A DNA stretch of 64,000 nt, from positions 1,422,806-1,486,805 of the forward strand of contig JAUJYN010000013.1 of the NCBI GenBank assembly GCA_030737835.1, given 5' to 3'. This stretch comes from Acorus gramineus (lineage: Eukaryota; Streptophyta; Magnoliopsida; Acorales; Acoraceae). Under the pieces are notes generated by a model, which saw nothing but the letters and a program-made list of their open reading frames with translations, ran no database searches and had not been told where the DNA came from. The position numbers were made by a program, and so were the translations under genes. Below, piece by piece: positions 1 through 11,629 of this stretch (its first letter is position 1; each line of letters begins with the position of its first letter).

Positions 1-639
1 ACTTCGTTTTATGTCATCTATTCTCCCTCAATTTGGAGTTTGTAATTCCATTTCCAGCAATGAAATCGGGTAGCAAGCATCTACCTTTTTTATAAAAAAA
101 TCATTTTAGTAGTGAGTCCTTCCTCTATTTTGAATCACAACATTAGGTTTTTTTAATGAGTGTTATTAGGGCATTTGTTAACTCGCATTTATTGCTAACG
201 TTTTAAGCAACCCAAAAAATTTAATTATGATAAAAATCAATAAATTGAAAGATTTTTTAAAAATAACAACAATACCTTAAATAAATTCACCATATTTTTT
301 TTTCTTCCCTCCCATATTTAATTTTCCCCTCCCATAACCAAATTTTTTCCTCTTATTCCACAAAAGTTTCATTAGAAAATGTAAAAATGTACATCTCCTT
401 TTATTTTTATTCTTATCTCATATATCATATGATTGTGATACTTGACTCAGTGGTTCTTATGTGAAGATATTTTTTGTGCGGTATATAAGATATTTTATTT
501 TTATTCTTTTTTTTTATTTAATCTTTTATTTTTAATATGTTATATGCACCTCTATTCTTTATTGTTTTTTTATCATTTGAATTTATTTCAATATATTACA
601 AATAGTCCTATGTAGGATGAGGGTAAAATAAATGGAATT
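1..639. other. AT-rich intergenic DNA, nothing recognised
   Basis: There is no open frame of useful length, no RNA-gene boxes and no terminal repeats that I can see. The stretch is rich in T-runs and short AT words. The first 80 bases loosely resemble 24190-24270, but the match is too weak to call a duplication. Confidence 0.5.
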
Positions 640-915
640 GAGTTTTTTTATTTTTTAATCCTTGTAAACTATATGATTTAGTGATTGATCCCTCACTTCT
701 TCATATTTCAGTTTTAGTCCCTAGATTTAAATGATATGTTTCTTATTAGTCCTTGGAGGAACCTATCACTAAATTATTTGGTTTTGTTTTTAGTCACTAG
801 GAGGGACTAAAATAAACATATCCTATAAATCTGGGAACTTAAACTGAAATATGAAGAAGTGAGGGCTCAATAACTAAATCATGTAGTTTATGGGGACTTA
901 AAAATAAAAAAACCC
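640..915. mobile_element. Foldback MITE A, copy 1
   Basis: The left arm (about 640-755) is repeated in inverted form in the right arm (about 800-915). Shared words include CTCACTTCTTCATATTTCAG and an outer TTTTTATTTTT block, so nearly the whole unit folds into a hairpin. There is no coding capacity. A second copy of the same design lies 100 bp away at 1016-1291. No clean target duplication is visible. The long, almost complete inverted arms point to a foldback-type nonautonomous DNA element; the superfamily is not assigned. Confidence 0.7.
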
Positions 916-1015
916 AATAAATTTTTTCAATAAAAGAAGAACAATAACAAATGTGACCAGCCAAATATATAATCATCTAAAATAAATGTTTTATTTAGTC
1001 ATCAAATAAAGAAAA

Positions 1016-1291
1016 GGGTTTTTTTATTTTTTAGTCCCCGTAAACTATATGATTTAGTGATCAATCCCTTACTTCTTCATATTTAGGTTTAAGTTCCTAT
1101 ATTTAAAGGGTATGTTTCTCATTACTTCCTAGGAGGGACCTATTACTAAATTATTTAATTTTTTTTTTAGTCTTTGGGAGGAACTAAAATGAACATATGC
1201 TTTAAATCTGGAGACTTAAATTTAAATATGAAGAAGTGAGAGATCGATAATTAAATCATATAGTTTATGAGGACTTAAAAATAAAAAACCC
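1016..1291. mobile_element. Foldback MITE A, copy 2
   Basis: This is a 276-bp unit with the same inverted arms as 640-915, starting GGGTTTTTTTATTTTTTAG and ending with its complement. The centre is AT-rich and noncoding. Two copies 100 bp apart suggest either local re-insertion or duplication. The copies differ by many substitutions, so they are not recent. Confidence 0.7.
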
Positions 1292-1689
1292 TACATATAA
1301 TTTTTTAAAATCACGAACATGACATGCAGTTCCTCAGCCGAAAATGAATAGGTTTGTTGTCGGTTAAATTTTTGTTAAGGAATCATATGCATAATCGTTT
1401 CGATAAAATGTTTCGACAAAATATATACATAGTTAATATTATTACATTAGATAAACATTCATACTTTATTAAAAAATATGATATTTATTAATTTTACAAA
1501 ATCAAAACATTTTATTCTGCACCTTCATTTCCATAATTAATTGGTTCAGCAAATGAGTTGAGCCACAGTTAATTCAAAACCTGATTAAATCAAGTCAAAG
1601 CACACTTTTAAATTAAATGAATTATACCAGAAATAAAGATTTGAAAATAAAAATCTACCAATATATTAAATATTTGACGAGTTAGACAT
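1292..1689. other. AT-rich intergenic DNA
   Basis: Nothing recognised: no frames, no inverted ends, no RNA-gene boxes. It lies between MITE A copy 2 and the first duplicated block. Confidence 0.5.
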
Positions 1690-1930
1690 TCCGTCACCAT
1701 ATGACGCAATGAAGTATACGTATGGACTAGCTGACCTAACTCTTCTCAATGTTGTCCTTCTCTTAACCTCCCACGTGGTTGACTACGAGGTCAAGTGGGG
1801 CCAAAAACATGGTCTTAATGTTACTTGCCATTCACATTTTTAACATTCAAAATATCAGTTATGCTGTTAATCTGTTATGACATGCTGTGAAAATAGAATG
1901 GCCACTGACCGCTAGTATACACATTTGGTG
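1690..1930. repeat. Duplicated block D1, first copy
   Basis: This block is similar to 13755-14110. Both contain a CGTATGGAC...GCTGACCTAACTC motif, then CCTCCCACGTGG, then CAAGTGGGG and a TTATGACATRCTGTRAA...GGCCACYGACSG tail in the same order. The shared CCACGTGG is a G-box (about 1771-1778 and 13867-13874). The block looks like upstream DNA of an ancient duplicate, but no associated coding frame remains. Confidence 0.6.
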
Positions 1931-2239
1931 GTTCCAAAACACTAAACAGGACAAAGAAAAATATGTACTTTCATCGATTGAAATATGTATTATTATACAA
2001 ATTGAATACACTGAGATATATGTTAGTGTAATTTTTGGTTGAAATGATAAAAGAAACTAAAGTATCATATGTGAAGGAACTCATACAATTATAATAACAT
2101 AGTATATATTGTGTTTTCACAATATATGAAGTTGCAAACAAGTTTGTAATCTAATAAAATTATATGAATGAATATGAAAACAATTAAGATTAAAAGATGG
2201 CTAGGTGTCTGGATTTATATGGTTGTTAAAGCCAGCTCA

Positions 2240-2430
2240 AGATATAGGTGGTGGTCATGATTTTTATGGTTTCAATTAAGATTAAAAAGATACATTAGTC
2301 CGTTTCACTTGGATTTTAGGTGGCTGGATATATACCTTGCACGTTTGTATAAATTTTATGCCAACCTCACCCAATTCTTTACAGCTAGTTGGCTTGTTGC
2401 ATTCACATTTTCATATATGAGATTCAAATC
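2240..2430. repeat. Duplicated block D2, first copy
   Basis: The block resembles 15466-15625: TTTCAC..GGATTTT, then AGGTGGMTKG, CACGTTTGTATAAATTT, ACCTCACC and AGCTAG..GCTTGTTGCAT appear in the same order. It is noncoding. It forms part of the collinear series D1-D2-D3. Confidence 0.6.
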
Positions 2431-2749
2431 TTTCAATACATGAACTTTACATTTTCAAAAAAAGAAAAAAAATTGTTTGTTCCTACACTTACTTTTGTGA
2501 TGTCGTTACACACAAATTCCATTATAGTCCTGTTTGTAGTTTTATATAATACCTCAATAGCTGTCTAACAACTTATAAACCTCGTTATAATTTTTTCACA
2601 TTTCTTAAAATTGTTAATACAATTTATTAGAGTATATCTTTAATCTTTTAAAAAATAAAATATATTTCATTATAAAAGATATATATATTGCATTTTAAAA
2701 ATATAAACAGGTGTAGAATGTTGACGGGGCTATACACAGGAATGTATCT

Positions 2750-3060
2750 CAAGTCGTGTGAAGAACAAATTGAGAAGTTAATATGAATTTATGGTGAAAA
2801 TTGTCGGATCATGTGATCGGGGCTTCCAAGTCACTTCTCCGACCACTGAATACATGATACGACTTACATAAACTGTGAATCTAGTTTTGAAAAAATAGGC
2901 TGACACTCCCTCTCCGTAAAGAATGTCTAAGGATCAAAACATTGAGACACCCATCCTCAAAAAAATAAAAAATAAAATAATGATAATAAAAATATTATGG
3001 GACCAGTGGTGGGAGTTCAAAATGGTTGAATTGGTAACGGAACCAAACACACATCCAAGG
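2750..3060. repeat. Duplicated block D3, first copy
   Basis: The block resembles 20165-20460 and more weakly 22430-22560. Shared words include TGTGAAGAACAAATTGAGAAG, GGCTTCCAAG..CTTCTCC and CAAAATGGTTGAATT. The 70-codon frame at 2923-3135 overlaps it but has no protein signature and is not conserved in the other copies. Confidence 0.6.
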
Positions 3061-3146
3061 GAAATTCTTAAATTGGCCTCTCGTATTCAATTGCGAATCG
3101 ATAAGTCAATGCTGGTTGGTCTGTTTTTTTTTTAATTTTTTTGTCT

Positions 3147-3858
3147 TATTTCCTCCACTTAAATTTTGTTATTAAAAAAATACCCCTCCTATATTTGCAA
3201 TTGAAAAAATACCGCTCTTATATTTGAAAGTCGTGCAATTGTACCCCTCATTTAGTCACTGTTCACTACCCAGATTAGACCGTGGTCAGTTTCCTAACCC
3301 AGCACAATGAAACTACTAGATTACCCCCACTTAAACTTGAACCCTAATCAACCCGTGTGTGTGTTCGTCCCTCTCTTTCATTTCTTCTTTTTATTCCCCC
3401 ATGGAAACCCTAGCTCACCCTTTTGAAAACACAAATCAATCCTCCCCAATATCAAGACCCTAATCAATCAATCCACCATCCCTTTTGAAAACTGGCATAT
3501 TCGATGAGAAGTAGCACCAGTAGCAAATTTGCCAATCAATGAAAAAGAAAACAAGAAATTAAGAATATGTGAGAAAGAAAAAAAGAGGGTGAGGAAGAAA
3601 GAGAGAAGTTCGGATGACGAAAAAAGGGAGAAGAGGAAATTTGGAAGGAGGAGATGAAAGTTATGTGTTTTTTGAGCAAGGGTATTTCAGACAATTTACA
3701 GGGACATAACGATGACTAACGACACTCTCCTACCCAAACATCACGACATCTAACAACAGATGCACGACTTTCAAATATAAAAGGAATATTTTTATAATCG
3801 TGGATACAAGAGGAGTATTTATGCAATAACAGAATTTAAGAGGGGTATGTACGCAAAA
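3147..3858. mobile_element. Long-TIR nonautonomous element
   Basis: About 90-100 bp at the left end (3147-3237, with TACCCCTC words and TATTTGAAAGTCGTGCA) is repeated in inverted form at the right end (3760-3858). The inner 520 bp includes a pyrimidine-rich then purine-rich stretch and no convincing frame. Long imperfect terminal inverted repeats suggest a MULE-type or foldback element. I could not define a target duplication. Confidence 0.6.
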
Positions 3859-4192
3859 AAATCTTTTTTTTTTTCTTCTCTGGCTGGAAACGTGATTGGG
3901 AACCATGCCTCCCCCCAAACCCTTCTGTTCCAAGTGGTGTTTTCAGAAAATCTTATATTCTCTGTTAAAAGAGACAATTAAGTCATTTTCTATGTTTTTA
4001 TTTATTTATTTATTTATTTTGCTTGCCTTCTTAAAACAGATCTCAAAGCATTGCTGGATCTATATAATATAGGCATATTCCATCCAATACAAGAATAACT
4101 TGTCGAAACACATGTTTAGGTATTTTTTGTACCCAAGACATTCTAGACTTTAACCAAATTAATGGATCTGAAAACTGTGCAAGTTGAGCATT
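3859..4192. other. 3'-flanking DNA of the kinase gene
   Basis: This is AT-rich DNA with a short (TTTA)n run near 4000-4020. It lies downstream of the minus-strand kinase gene. An AATAAA-like word on the minus strand falls at about 4205-4211, just inside the last codons, so cleavage and polyadenylation would be expected within roughly 4150-4195. Confidence 0.4.
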
Positions 4193-5572
4193 TTATGACA
4201 TTTTTTTTATTGACCCGAAGGAACATCTATGCATGCCAAACATAGGACCTGCTGGAACATTGACAAATCCAATCATATGCTGTAAAAACAAAGAAGTTTC
4301 CAATGATATATGATCTCTGCAAACCAGAGAAACAGAGCAAATACAGCAGCACAGACTGAAACACAAATTGTGTTTCAATTCAGCACAACCAGTACAAATT
4401 CCCTCTTCTGAACACCAACACCACCAATTCACACTCTCCCCTACTAAAACACACTCACCATCTAACAACACTGTATTCTCATCATCATTTGTAAGACTCA
4501 AAACACCATCCTCACCCTTAATTAATTGTTCCCCTTCATCATTTTCCACCGATCTCACCGTGATCCAATCCTCATCATCCATTGAGGGCCGCGGACCACC
4601 TACGCACAATTGTCCGATCCTATCGGTGGGTGAACTCGAACAATCGCCACCGCTCGTGCTCGTCTCTTCCTCTTCGTCCTCCACCGCGTCCCAGAAATCC
4701 CTCTCCAGTACGCACTTTGGAGACTCATCGATCTTCGGAATTCGATCATAGATGATTTTGTCATTCACGAAAGCGTGCTTCATAAGCTGCTCCGCCGTCC
4801 ACCTCTTCTTCGGATCCCTCTCAAGGCACCTCCTCAGAAAGTCCTTCCCCTCCTCGGATATCTCTGCGGGGATCTCCGGCACCTCCTCCGAGAATCCTAT
4901 CCGGAAGATCGCCGACACGGCGTCCAACGCGTCGGTCCACGGCGGCCTTCCGGTGGTCATCTCGACGATCGTGCATCCGAGCGCCCACACGTCCGCCGGC
5001 GGGCCCTGCTCCTCCCCTCTGGCGACCTCCGGAGCCATGTACGCCGGCGTCCCGGAGATCGGACGGAATTCGTCGTCATCCACCAATCGCGCGCATCCGA
5101 GATCGGCGATCTTGGCGGCGAATACACCTCTGCCGTCCTCCTCCTCCTCCAGGAGGAGATTCGCTCCTTTGATGTCGCAGTGCACGATTCCCGAGGCGTG
5201 GAGGTGATCGAGTCCCCGCAGAACGTCGGAGACGTGGCGGCGGATGTCGCGCTCGTCGAGGTGGCCGCCGCGGCGTCGGATCTCGTCGGAGATCGTGCCG
5301 CGGGGGACGTACTCCATGAACAGGTTGTAGATCGGGGCGCCTCCGGCGTCGAAGGTGACCTCCTCGCCGAGGCAGGAGACGACGCGCGGACAGGAGACGG
5401 AGGAGAGGATATGAAACTCCCTCTGGAGGTGGCCGGAGCGGGGGAGGTCGGCGGACTTGACGGCGAAGAGGGAGCCGGTGCGGCGGTCGGAGGCGAGGGA
5501 GACGACGGCGGAGGAGCCTCGACCGAGGGTCCTGCCGCGGGTCCATTCGCACGTGCCGTTCGCGTGGTCCAT
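4193..5572 (-). CDS. MAPKKK17/18: MAPKKK17/18-type MAP kinase kinase kinase
   Basis: A 459-residue single-exon serine/threonine kinase. The kinase domain spans about residues 10-268: glycine loop GRGSSAVV (17-24), AVK lysine K39, helix-C E52, catalytic HCDIKGAN with D133 and N138, metal-binding DLG (157-159, the usual DFG varied), GTPAYMAPE activation segment end (174-182), and DVWALG (194-199). The HCDIKGxNxLL and IADLGCA words are typical of the plant MEKK-like MAPKKK15-21 group. Its MAPKKK17/18 members act upstream of MKK3 in abscisic-acid and stress signalling. An acidic tail (about 290-380, with a WITVR motif) precedes a Cys-rich hydrophobic end (383-420) whose role is unknown. At 459 residues it is longer than the roughly 340-400 I expect, so the last 60-70 residues could be over-predicted. 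The ATG at 5570-5572 is the first one after the TATA box. GC content falls sharply from 5' to 3'. Confidence 0.9.
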   Translation of the reverse strand: MDHANGTCEWTRGRTLGRGSSAVVSLASDRRTGSLFAVKSADLPRSGHLQREFHILSSVSCPRVVSCLGEEVTFDAGGAPIYNLFMEYVPRGTISDEIRRRGGHLDERDIRRHVSDVLRGLDHLHASGIVHCDIKGANLLLEEEEDGRGVFAAKIADLGCARLVDDDEFRPISGTPAYMAPEVARGEEQGPPADVWALGCTIVEMTTGRPPWTDALDAVSAIFRIGFSEEVPEIPAEISEEGKDFLRRCLERDPKKRWTAEQLMKHAFVNDKIIYDRIPKIDESPKCVLERDFWDAVEDEEEETSTSGGDCSSSPTDRIGQLCVGGPRPSMDDEDWITVRSVENDEGEQLIKGEDGVLSLTNDDENTVLLDGECVLVGESVNWWCWCSEEGICTGCAELKHNLCFSLCCCICSVSLVCRDHISLETSLFLQHMIGFVNVPAGPMFGMHRCSFGSIKKMS

Positions 5573-5630
5573 TTCGTTTTGTGTTTGAATTTGAGATGGT
5601 CTGGTTTTTCTGGTTTGGTTTGGGGGGGTC

Positions 5631-5638
5631 TTATATAG
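5631..5638 (-). promoter_or_regulatory. TATA box of the kinase gene
   Basis: The minus strand reads CTATATAA about 60 bp upstream of the ATG. Initiation 25-35 bp downstream would give a short leader of about 30 nt. No other TATA-like word is closer to the start codon. Confidence 0.65.
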
Positions 5639-5780
5639 AGTGAGGCGGACGGGGTTGCTGATCTGTCAAGGGGGGGCATGTTTATAATATTATTTAATTA
5701 TTTATATATATTTACGTGATTAGATGGGATTTGAAATGGTGGGATGTGGGGGTTTGACGAGCCCAGTATTGGAAGAGCTC

Positions 5781-5788
5781 CACGTGGC
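5781..5788 (-). promoter_or_regulatory. ABRE / G-box of the kinase gene
   Basis: CCACGTGG with the flanking GC gives a full ACGTGGC ABRE core about 145 bp upstream of the TATA box. A second ACGT core (TTACGTGA, about 5712-5719) lies between them. Paired ABREs bound by AREB/ABF bZIP factors are the known basis of ABA induction, and MAPKKK17/18 genes are ABA-induced in Arabidopsis. Function here is inferred. Confidence 0.6.
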
Positions 5789-5939
5789 GAGTGAACGAGC
5801 TGGTCGCGGATTTTGAAAGGTCTCTGCCGCCCCGCCTGGACGGCGGTTGCCTTGGCTTTGGTTGGTTGGTCTGGTCTGGTCTTTGTTCTTGGTTTTGTGT
5901 TTGGATCTTTGGGCGAGGCCTTTTTGACTCCCTTAATAT

Positions 5940-6645
5940 CATGTAAAATTTATAATTTGAATAATTAATTGATATATAATATACTATTTTTGTGATTGAT
6001 GATAAATATAAATAATATGTAATAAAAAAATATATAATTTTATAATGTATGTCAGATTGAGATTTTTTTTAAATCGAACACATTAAAATCAGATACTCCA
6101 GATTTTTTAATATCATATACATTTTTTTATCCGGATAATTGAAATGATTAAGTGGTATATAATTGATTTGTGATTTAAAAAATTGTATAAGAAATATGCA
6201 TTCAATTAATATATTTTTATGTCTCATTAGCCACCTGTATTATTATATTATTTTAAAAATTTGTTATACATTATATAAATGAGTCATTAAATTTATTAGT
6301 GTATATACATTTGTTTTTATAAAAATTACAAACCTCCGATGACATATATATTATTTTTAAAGATATAAAAAAGATGGGAAATGCGTTTGAAGCTGAAAAC
6401 GGAAATGAGTGTAATATGTTTTCATATGAATGTATATCTTTTTAAAACGATCGTGGACGGAAATGGATATTTTTAAGATATTGCTAGATCTTTTGTTTCT
6501 AATGATCTAATCAACAAACATAGCAATCAGGAACCGGTCTCACTCAGCTACCCACCACGTTTTTGTTTTCCTCGGAATGTAGAGGGGCAATATCGCAAGC
6601 AGTCGCACGTTTATTTCCTCGTTTTTTTTTTTTATTATTTAGCGA
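5940..6645. other. AT-rich intergenic DNA upstream of the kinase
   Basis: Distal 5' flank of the kinase gene. Very AT-rich, with no frames, terminal repeats or RNA-gene boxes recognised. Confidence 0.5.
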
Positions 6646-7045
6646 AATATTCAAATAACCCCCTCTATCTTAAGACTACTCAAAATCCATATAAGCCACT
6701 TATTTTTTTTTAAATTTTTATAATTCCTTAAAACACCTATGTAAATCTAAATAGTTCATTAACTTAAATTTTTATTTCACAGATGATAAATATTCATAGA
6801 ATATTCCATTTGATTAACCTTGGTTGAAAAATACAATATACTAAAAAACTCCTATACAATGTGTTAAAAATGTAGAAACCTTCTACAAATGATGATTTTG
6901 TCATTTCAAATAGATTATAAAACTTATTCAGATTGATAAAATTATCATTTACAGATGATTTTTTTTTAACACATTGTAAGTGGTTTTTAATATATTATAG
7001 GTGTTTTAAGTCACATTAACAGGGGGTTATATGGATTTTTTTGCT
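6646..7045. mobile_element. MITE B, copy 1
   Basis: A roughly 400-bp noncoding repeat matching 8640-9062 along its length. Shared words include CAAATAACCCC, CCATATAA, TAATATACTAAAAA, TGTGTTAAAAATG and AAATGATGATTT.CACCATTT/ATAGATTATAAAAC. The ends are inverted relative to each other (AACCCCC at left, GGGGGTTATATGGAT at right). This fits a nonautonomous DNA element; no clear target duplication is seen. Confidence 0.6.
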
Positions 7046-8639
7046 TATTTTTAATATTTCATATAATGGAATATATGGAATATGTGATTTCATAAAAATA
7101 AAAAATATATTTCAATAAACTATAGAACTGATCACTTATTTAAGTTATTGAAAAGTCACATACTTGGTTTAATTAACCATATATCTTGCTAGAGTTGTTT
7201 GACTAAACAAGAGCCGGTAAATAAAAATTGCATTTTGAAAGCAAACAAAATAAGAACTACATGTAGAACATTTTCTTTATATTTTTTTTCTTCATTTATA
7301 AGAATATTTCTTACAGTGACATATTTTTTTTATTCATATGTTTATTTATTTCATTTATGATTATAAATTAAAAGGCTATAGCTAAAGGAATGCTGATATG
7401 GCCATAGACCACACTCTTCTTCCTTTTATCCGTAGACACGAGGATGATTTTTATATAATGGTGTTTATGAGAATTTGATCTCCTGATCCCTTTGAGAGAG
7501 AGGTGAGATGTTTAGTGACTTAATGAAACCTCAATTTATAAAATCTAATATTGTTAATATATTACTTAGAGTTATATTAAAATAATGGTAACGAAATCAG
7601 CAAAATAACGGCAACAATATCATCCCCATCTCTCCAGTTTGATCAGTGGAGGATATTTATTTGCAAATGAATTGAATGCACCAATTGGACTTGATATTTG
7701 TCATGTCATTGAGAACTTTTCCTAGGTCAAGAATGTGCTGGGTTGAAGCCACCTTTGAGCATATTCTTCATTCCCTTTTTTGGTCGCATTTACACCAAAA
7801 GCCTGTTTCTGGAACAACCAGTAGTGTAATATTTTACTTCTTTAATTAAAAAAGTTTTCTGCTCTTAAACACTTCTGCTGATCCAAAACACAGCCGGCAC
7901 TGAGATGAGAAAAATAGATAGCGTCCTAAGCTAACTCATAAAATGGAGTCATATATATATATATTAAAAACTTTGAGTGAAATTTTTTATAACCATATTA
8001 GTAATAAAAAATAAAGACTAAACAAAAATGATAATAACAATTAAAAAAAAATGTAAGAAAAACATTATTGAGTTTTTCTTTTAAAAAGAAATAAAAATCA
8101 CAAAAATAAGATTATTTTCTCTATATAAAATAAATAAATTTCAATAAAATAGGGATAGATTAAAAATATAACAAATTTAAAAAAGATACGGATGAGATTT
8201 TTAAAAATCAAAATAAATATTTTGCATGTCAATAAGGATTACATTTTCAAAGAAAACTTATAAATTTAAAATTTAAAATAAATAGGAAGACATTCAAGTT
8301 ATATATAAAAAAAAATTAATATCAAAAGCTTGACATAAAAATATTTCTTGGATTTTGGGACCCTCTTTGGACAGAGGGCCGATCGCCTACTCGACTTATA
8401 GTCACGGCCGACCATGATCACGAAGATGTGCACAATATATATACAAATAAATTGCGTGTGCAGTAGAAATGCAACTCAGGTGTGTTGGATCATATTGTTG
8501 CTTAACTCAAACCCATTCCAGAGACTAATCCAAAGTGAAAGTGATCAATCTGAACCCAATCCATTGGGTTTGTTCAAGTTTAAGTTTGATCTATGTCCGA
8601 TCAAGCTCAGGTCATATTATGGTTTAGCCATTAATGTAA
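7046..8639. other. AT-rich intergenic DNA
   Basis: No gene, RNA box or bounded repeat recognised. The 80-codon frame at 8414-8656 has no known motif and runs into MITE B copy 2. Confidence 0.5.
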
Positions 8640-9062
8640 GGGAAAAATACAAATAACCCCATGTAAATTGCTTGAAGTCCATATAATCTATTGAAAATAT
8701 TTATATAAATTTAAATAACTCCTTGAGTTAAACGTCCGTTGATAAATAAAAAATATTATACAAATATTCCGTTTAGTTAACCCTGACTGAAAACATAATA
8801 TACTAAAAACCATATACAATTAATGTGTTAAAAATGCAAAAATCCTTATATAAATGATGATTTCACCATTTTGAATAGATTATAAAAACTTATCCAGAGG
8901 GTTAAAATCATCATTTATAGAGGATAAGATACACTGTGTTTTGAGTCACGGTTAATTAAACAGAAAATTCATAAAATATTCATCATTTATGAATGAAAAT
9001 ATTACTTAGGGGGCTATTTGTATTTATGTATTCGTTTTAAAGGGGTTATATAGATTTCAAGA
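8640..9062. mobile_element. MITE B, copy 2
   Basis: The second copy of the repeat at 6646-7045. The left end AAATACAAATAACCCC is inverted near the right end (GGGGGCTATTTGTATTT, about 9012-9028), followed by GGGGTTATATAGATTT. Copies differ substantially, so the insertions are old. Confidence 0.6.
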
Positions 9063-9589
9063 CAAAAATGAGAGAATAAAGATATAAAACTATTAATTTG
9101 TGATCGATTTTATATTAAAAAAGAATTAAATGATTTGAAATTAAATTTCTTCTCACATATTGAAAAGCCTTTTCTTTTATACAACCTGACTTTTAGTCCT
9201 TTTTTAACAATAATTATACATTCATTAAACTATATACATTTAAATGAAAATACAATCTAAAAATTCCATCCATATTGAAACCTGAACTGAACATTTAAAT
9301 TCATTACTTATTCCATCATGTCTGGGCAAGACTGAATAAAGAAACCCTTCATTAATTCCAAATGCACCCTAATTAGTTTGGATTTTAAATGAACTTAATC
9401 ACTAAAATCCTTATTAAATTTATGTCTTGCATTCCAACATTTGGACATCAAAGAAGAAATGTAGTAATTAGGAAGGCTTTACACACTTAAATTTTGCTTG
9501 TGTACGTGTAATGTCGTGTATAAGATCACTTCTATAAATTCGTGTTATATAAAGAAATTATGATCATCTATTTGATATAAATTTTTTTA

Positions 9590-9830
9590 ACGGTGTTTGG
9601 TTGTGCGATTGCGTAGCGTTTGTGATTGCAGGAAGCTGGTTTTACAATCGTGCAACCAAATAGTTTTGTAATCGCAGCTTCCTACAAACAAATTTTAGGC
9701 AAATAGTGTGCAAAAACTACGATTTAAGAAAGTTGGGGGAAGACAACTATCTGCAGAATCAGTTTTAAACCTAGAGATTGCAAAAAATCAATTTTGCAAT
9801 CATGTTACCGCTACCAATCCTAGGGTATTG
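9590..9830. repeat. Hairpin-rich MITE-like unit
   Basis: TTGGTTGTGCGATTG at the left pairs with CAATCGTGCAACCAA about 50 bp downstream. A second perfect hairpin, GATTGCAAAA...TTTTGCAATC, lies at about 9775-9802. The start GGTGTTTGGTTGTG resembles ends of plant nonautonomous DNA elements, but I cannot set the borders or superfamily. Confidence 0.4.
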
Positions 9831-11629
9831 AGAGCGAGAGTGAACCCCCTGTACAATAATGATAATAATAAAAAACAAATTTTACTCTTTGTAAAAAATC
9901 TTTTGTGGAATCACATAAATATCTACTCTTGTAACTGGTCTTTTTTTTTTTTTTTTTTTGGTGGTGGTGGAGGGTACGTGTGTTTTTTACCTGTATAATA
10001 TCTCTACTTTAATTCGTGACCCAGTTTTCAACCACCCCAACTCAAATAATTTTTTTTTAAAAATCCAAAGTATGAGTGCTAGAGATCATTGCACTGAAAG
10101 GAGTTCGTTAACTGAATTGAGTATATAATAATTGAATGTTATGATAATATATAAGAAAGAGTAAGAGTAAGAAGAGAGGTTGCAACCAACCATCAAACTC
10201 CCCCCACTTGTCCATGCCCTCTACTTTAAAAGCCAAAAGTGATATTCCACCTGTACATACAAAAAGACAGGTGGATCTGTGGTAGTTTGTCATTCTAAAA
10301 TTTGATGAGATAATCTTCAAATATTGAATTGAGAGTTGCTATCATTTTAAGTTAAAAAATTCAACCTTTAATTAATTCTAGATTTAGCTAACACAAGTTT
10401 TAAATTAAAAGCAACAAAATCACCCCTGGATATCCTTTCATTTCGTGGCAATCAAAACACTTTTCTTTTGCTTGGTAACACGTTTTTATCTTCCAGAGAA
10501 ATGAAGTCATTGGCCTTCCTGTCTTTTTCTTCATTAAACTTCCGCATAACCTACCCTCTCTCCCTCTCTCTCTCTCATGTTATGGCACATGTAACACTCC
10601 TCATCAAAATGACAAAATCTTTATGGAATTTTAAACAGGATGAACATTTCACATGTGTATTTTGTGGTTGGATGTCTGCGTGTTAATTACTTCATTGTTA
10701 GAGTGATGATGACAGGCTAAATCATGTTTGCAGCTTCGTCGTTATGTTTAAAATAAATAGATGGTATTCTAGCAGCCTATATATACTGCCCTAGTGTAGG
10801 ACATAAAATAAATTAAAATTTTAATTTTTCAAGAAAACATATGTAATGTTTTATCTAGGTATATACTTCACTCTTCATAATATAATGTATTATATGAAGT
10901 GAATATACACTTTAAGAAAAATTCAAACAGTTGAGAGTTACAAACAATGTTGCACACATGATTCTATGTATCATTTTCTTTCTTTAGAACGTTATTACAC
11001 GTAGTCTCATTTTTTTTTATTTATTTTTTCATTCTCATACTTTGTTAATGTGAGTGCAAGCTGCTAATAAAGTATATATCTCATTAGAATTTTTTGACGT
11101 CTTGTATGAATGAGTCCATATAATCACTTAATTAGAACATATATTTCACATTTTATAAAAAAATATATAATAAGACATAATATTGAAAAAAAAAATTGCA
11201 TTTAACATTATATTTTGTAAGACTGCGTGGAACATATTTTGTTGGTATACGAGAAAGATTATGGACCTGAAATAACAATTAGTTTCGTGCGACATGTGAC
11301 AATATAGGCGGGTGTGGTTGTTGACGCATGTTGTCTCCTCTGCTTGACATGAAACACGTTTTCATTGTGAGATGTGTTGTTACATTTATAAAATGGGGCC
11401 TGGCCATCTCAAATTTTTTGGTGTAACGTTATAAAATGAGCAATCTTACCTGTTATTGTCGTTGAGCCATGCGTTTTATTTTGTGTCACTTATTATAAAA
11501 CACGTTTTTTTTTCATAGATATTGTTGGGAGGGGGATTGTTGTTAATTTTATTTTGGTTGGTCACAAGTGCATGTCTTGCTTTCCCCTTTAACTACTAAT
11601 TCAATTCGTGGGGAGAACTTATTATTCTA
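9831..11629. other. AT-rich intergenic DNA
   Basis: Contains a T18 run near 9941-9959, a short (CT)n run near 10557-10577 and scattered TATATACTTCA/ATTAGAAT words that also occur at 17780, 23690 and 45100. No gene recognised. The frames at 10108-10320 and 10468-10686 have no motif. Confidence 0.5.

Noticed and set aside
4368-5638. Plus-strand frames opposite the kinase gene (127, 151 and 287 codons)
   Set aside because: Antisense shadows of a GC-rich coding exon without motifs.
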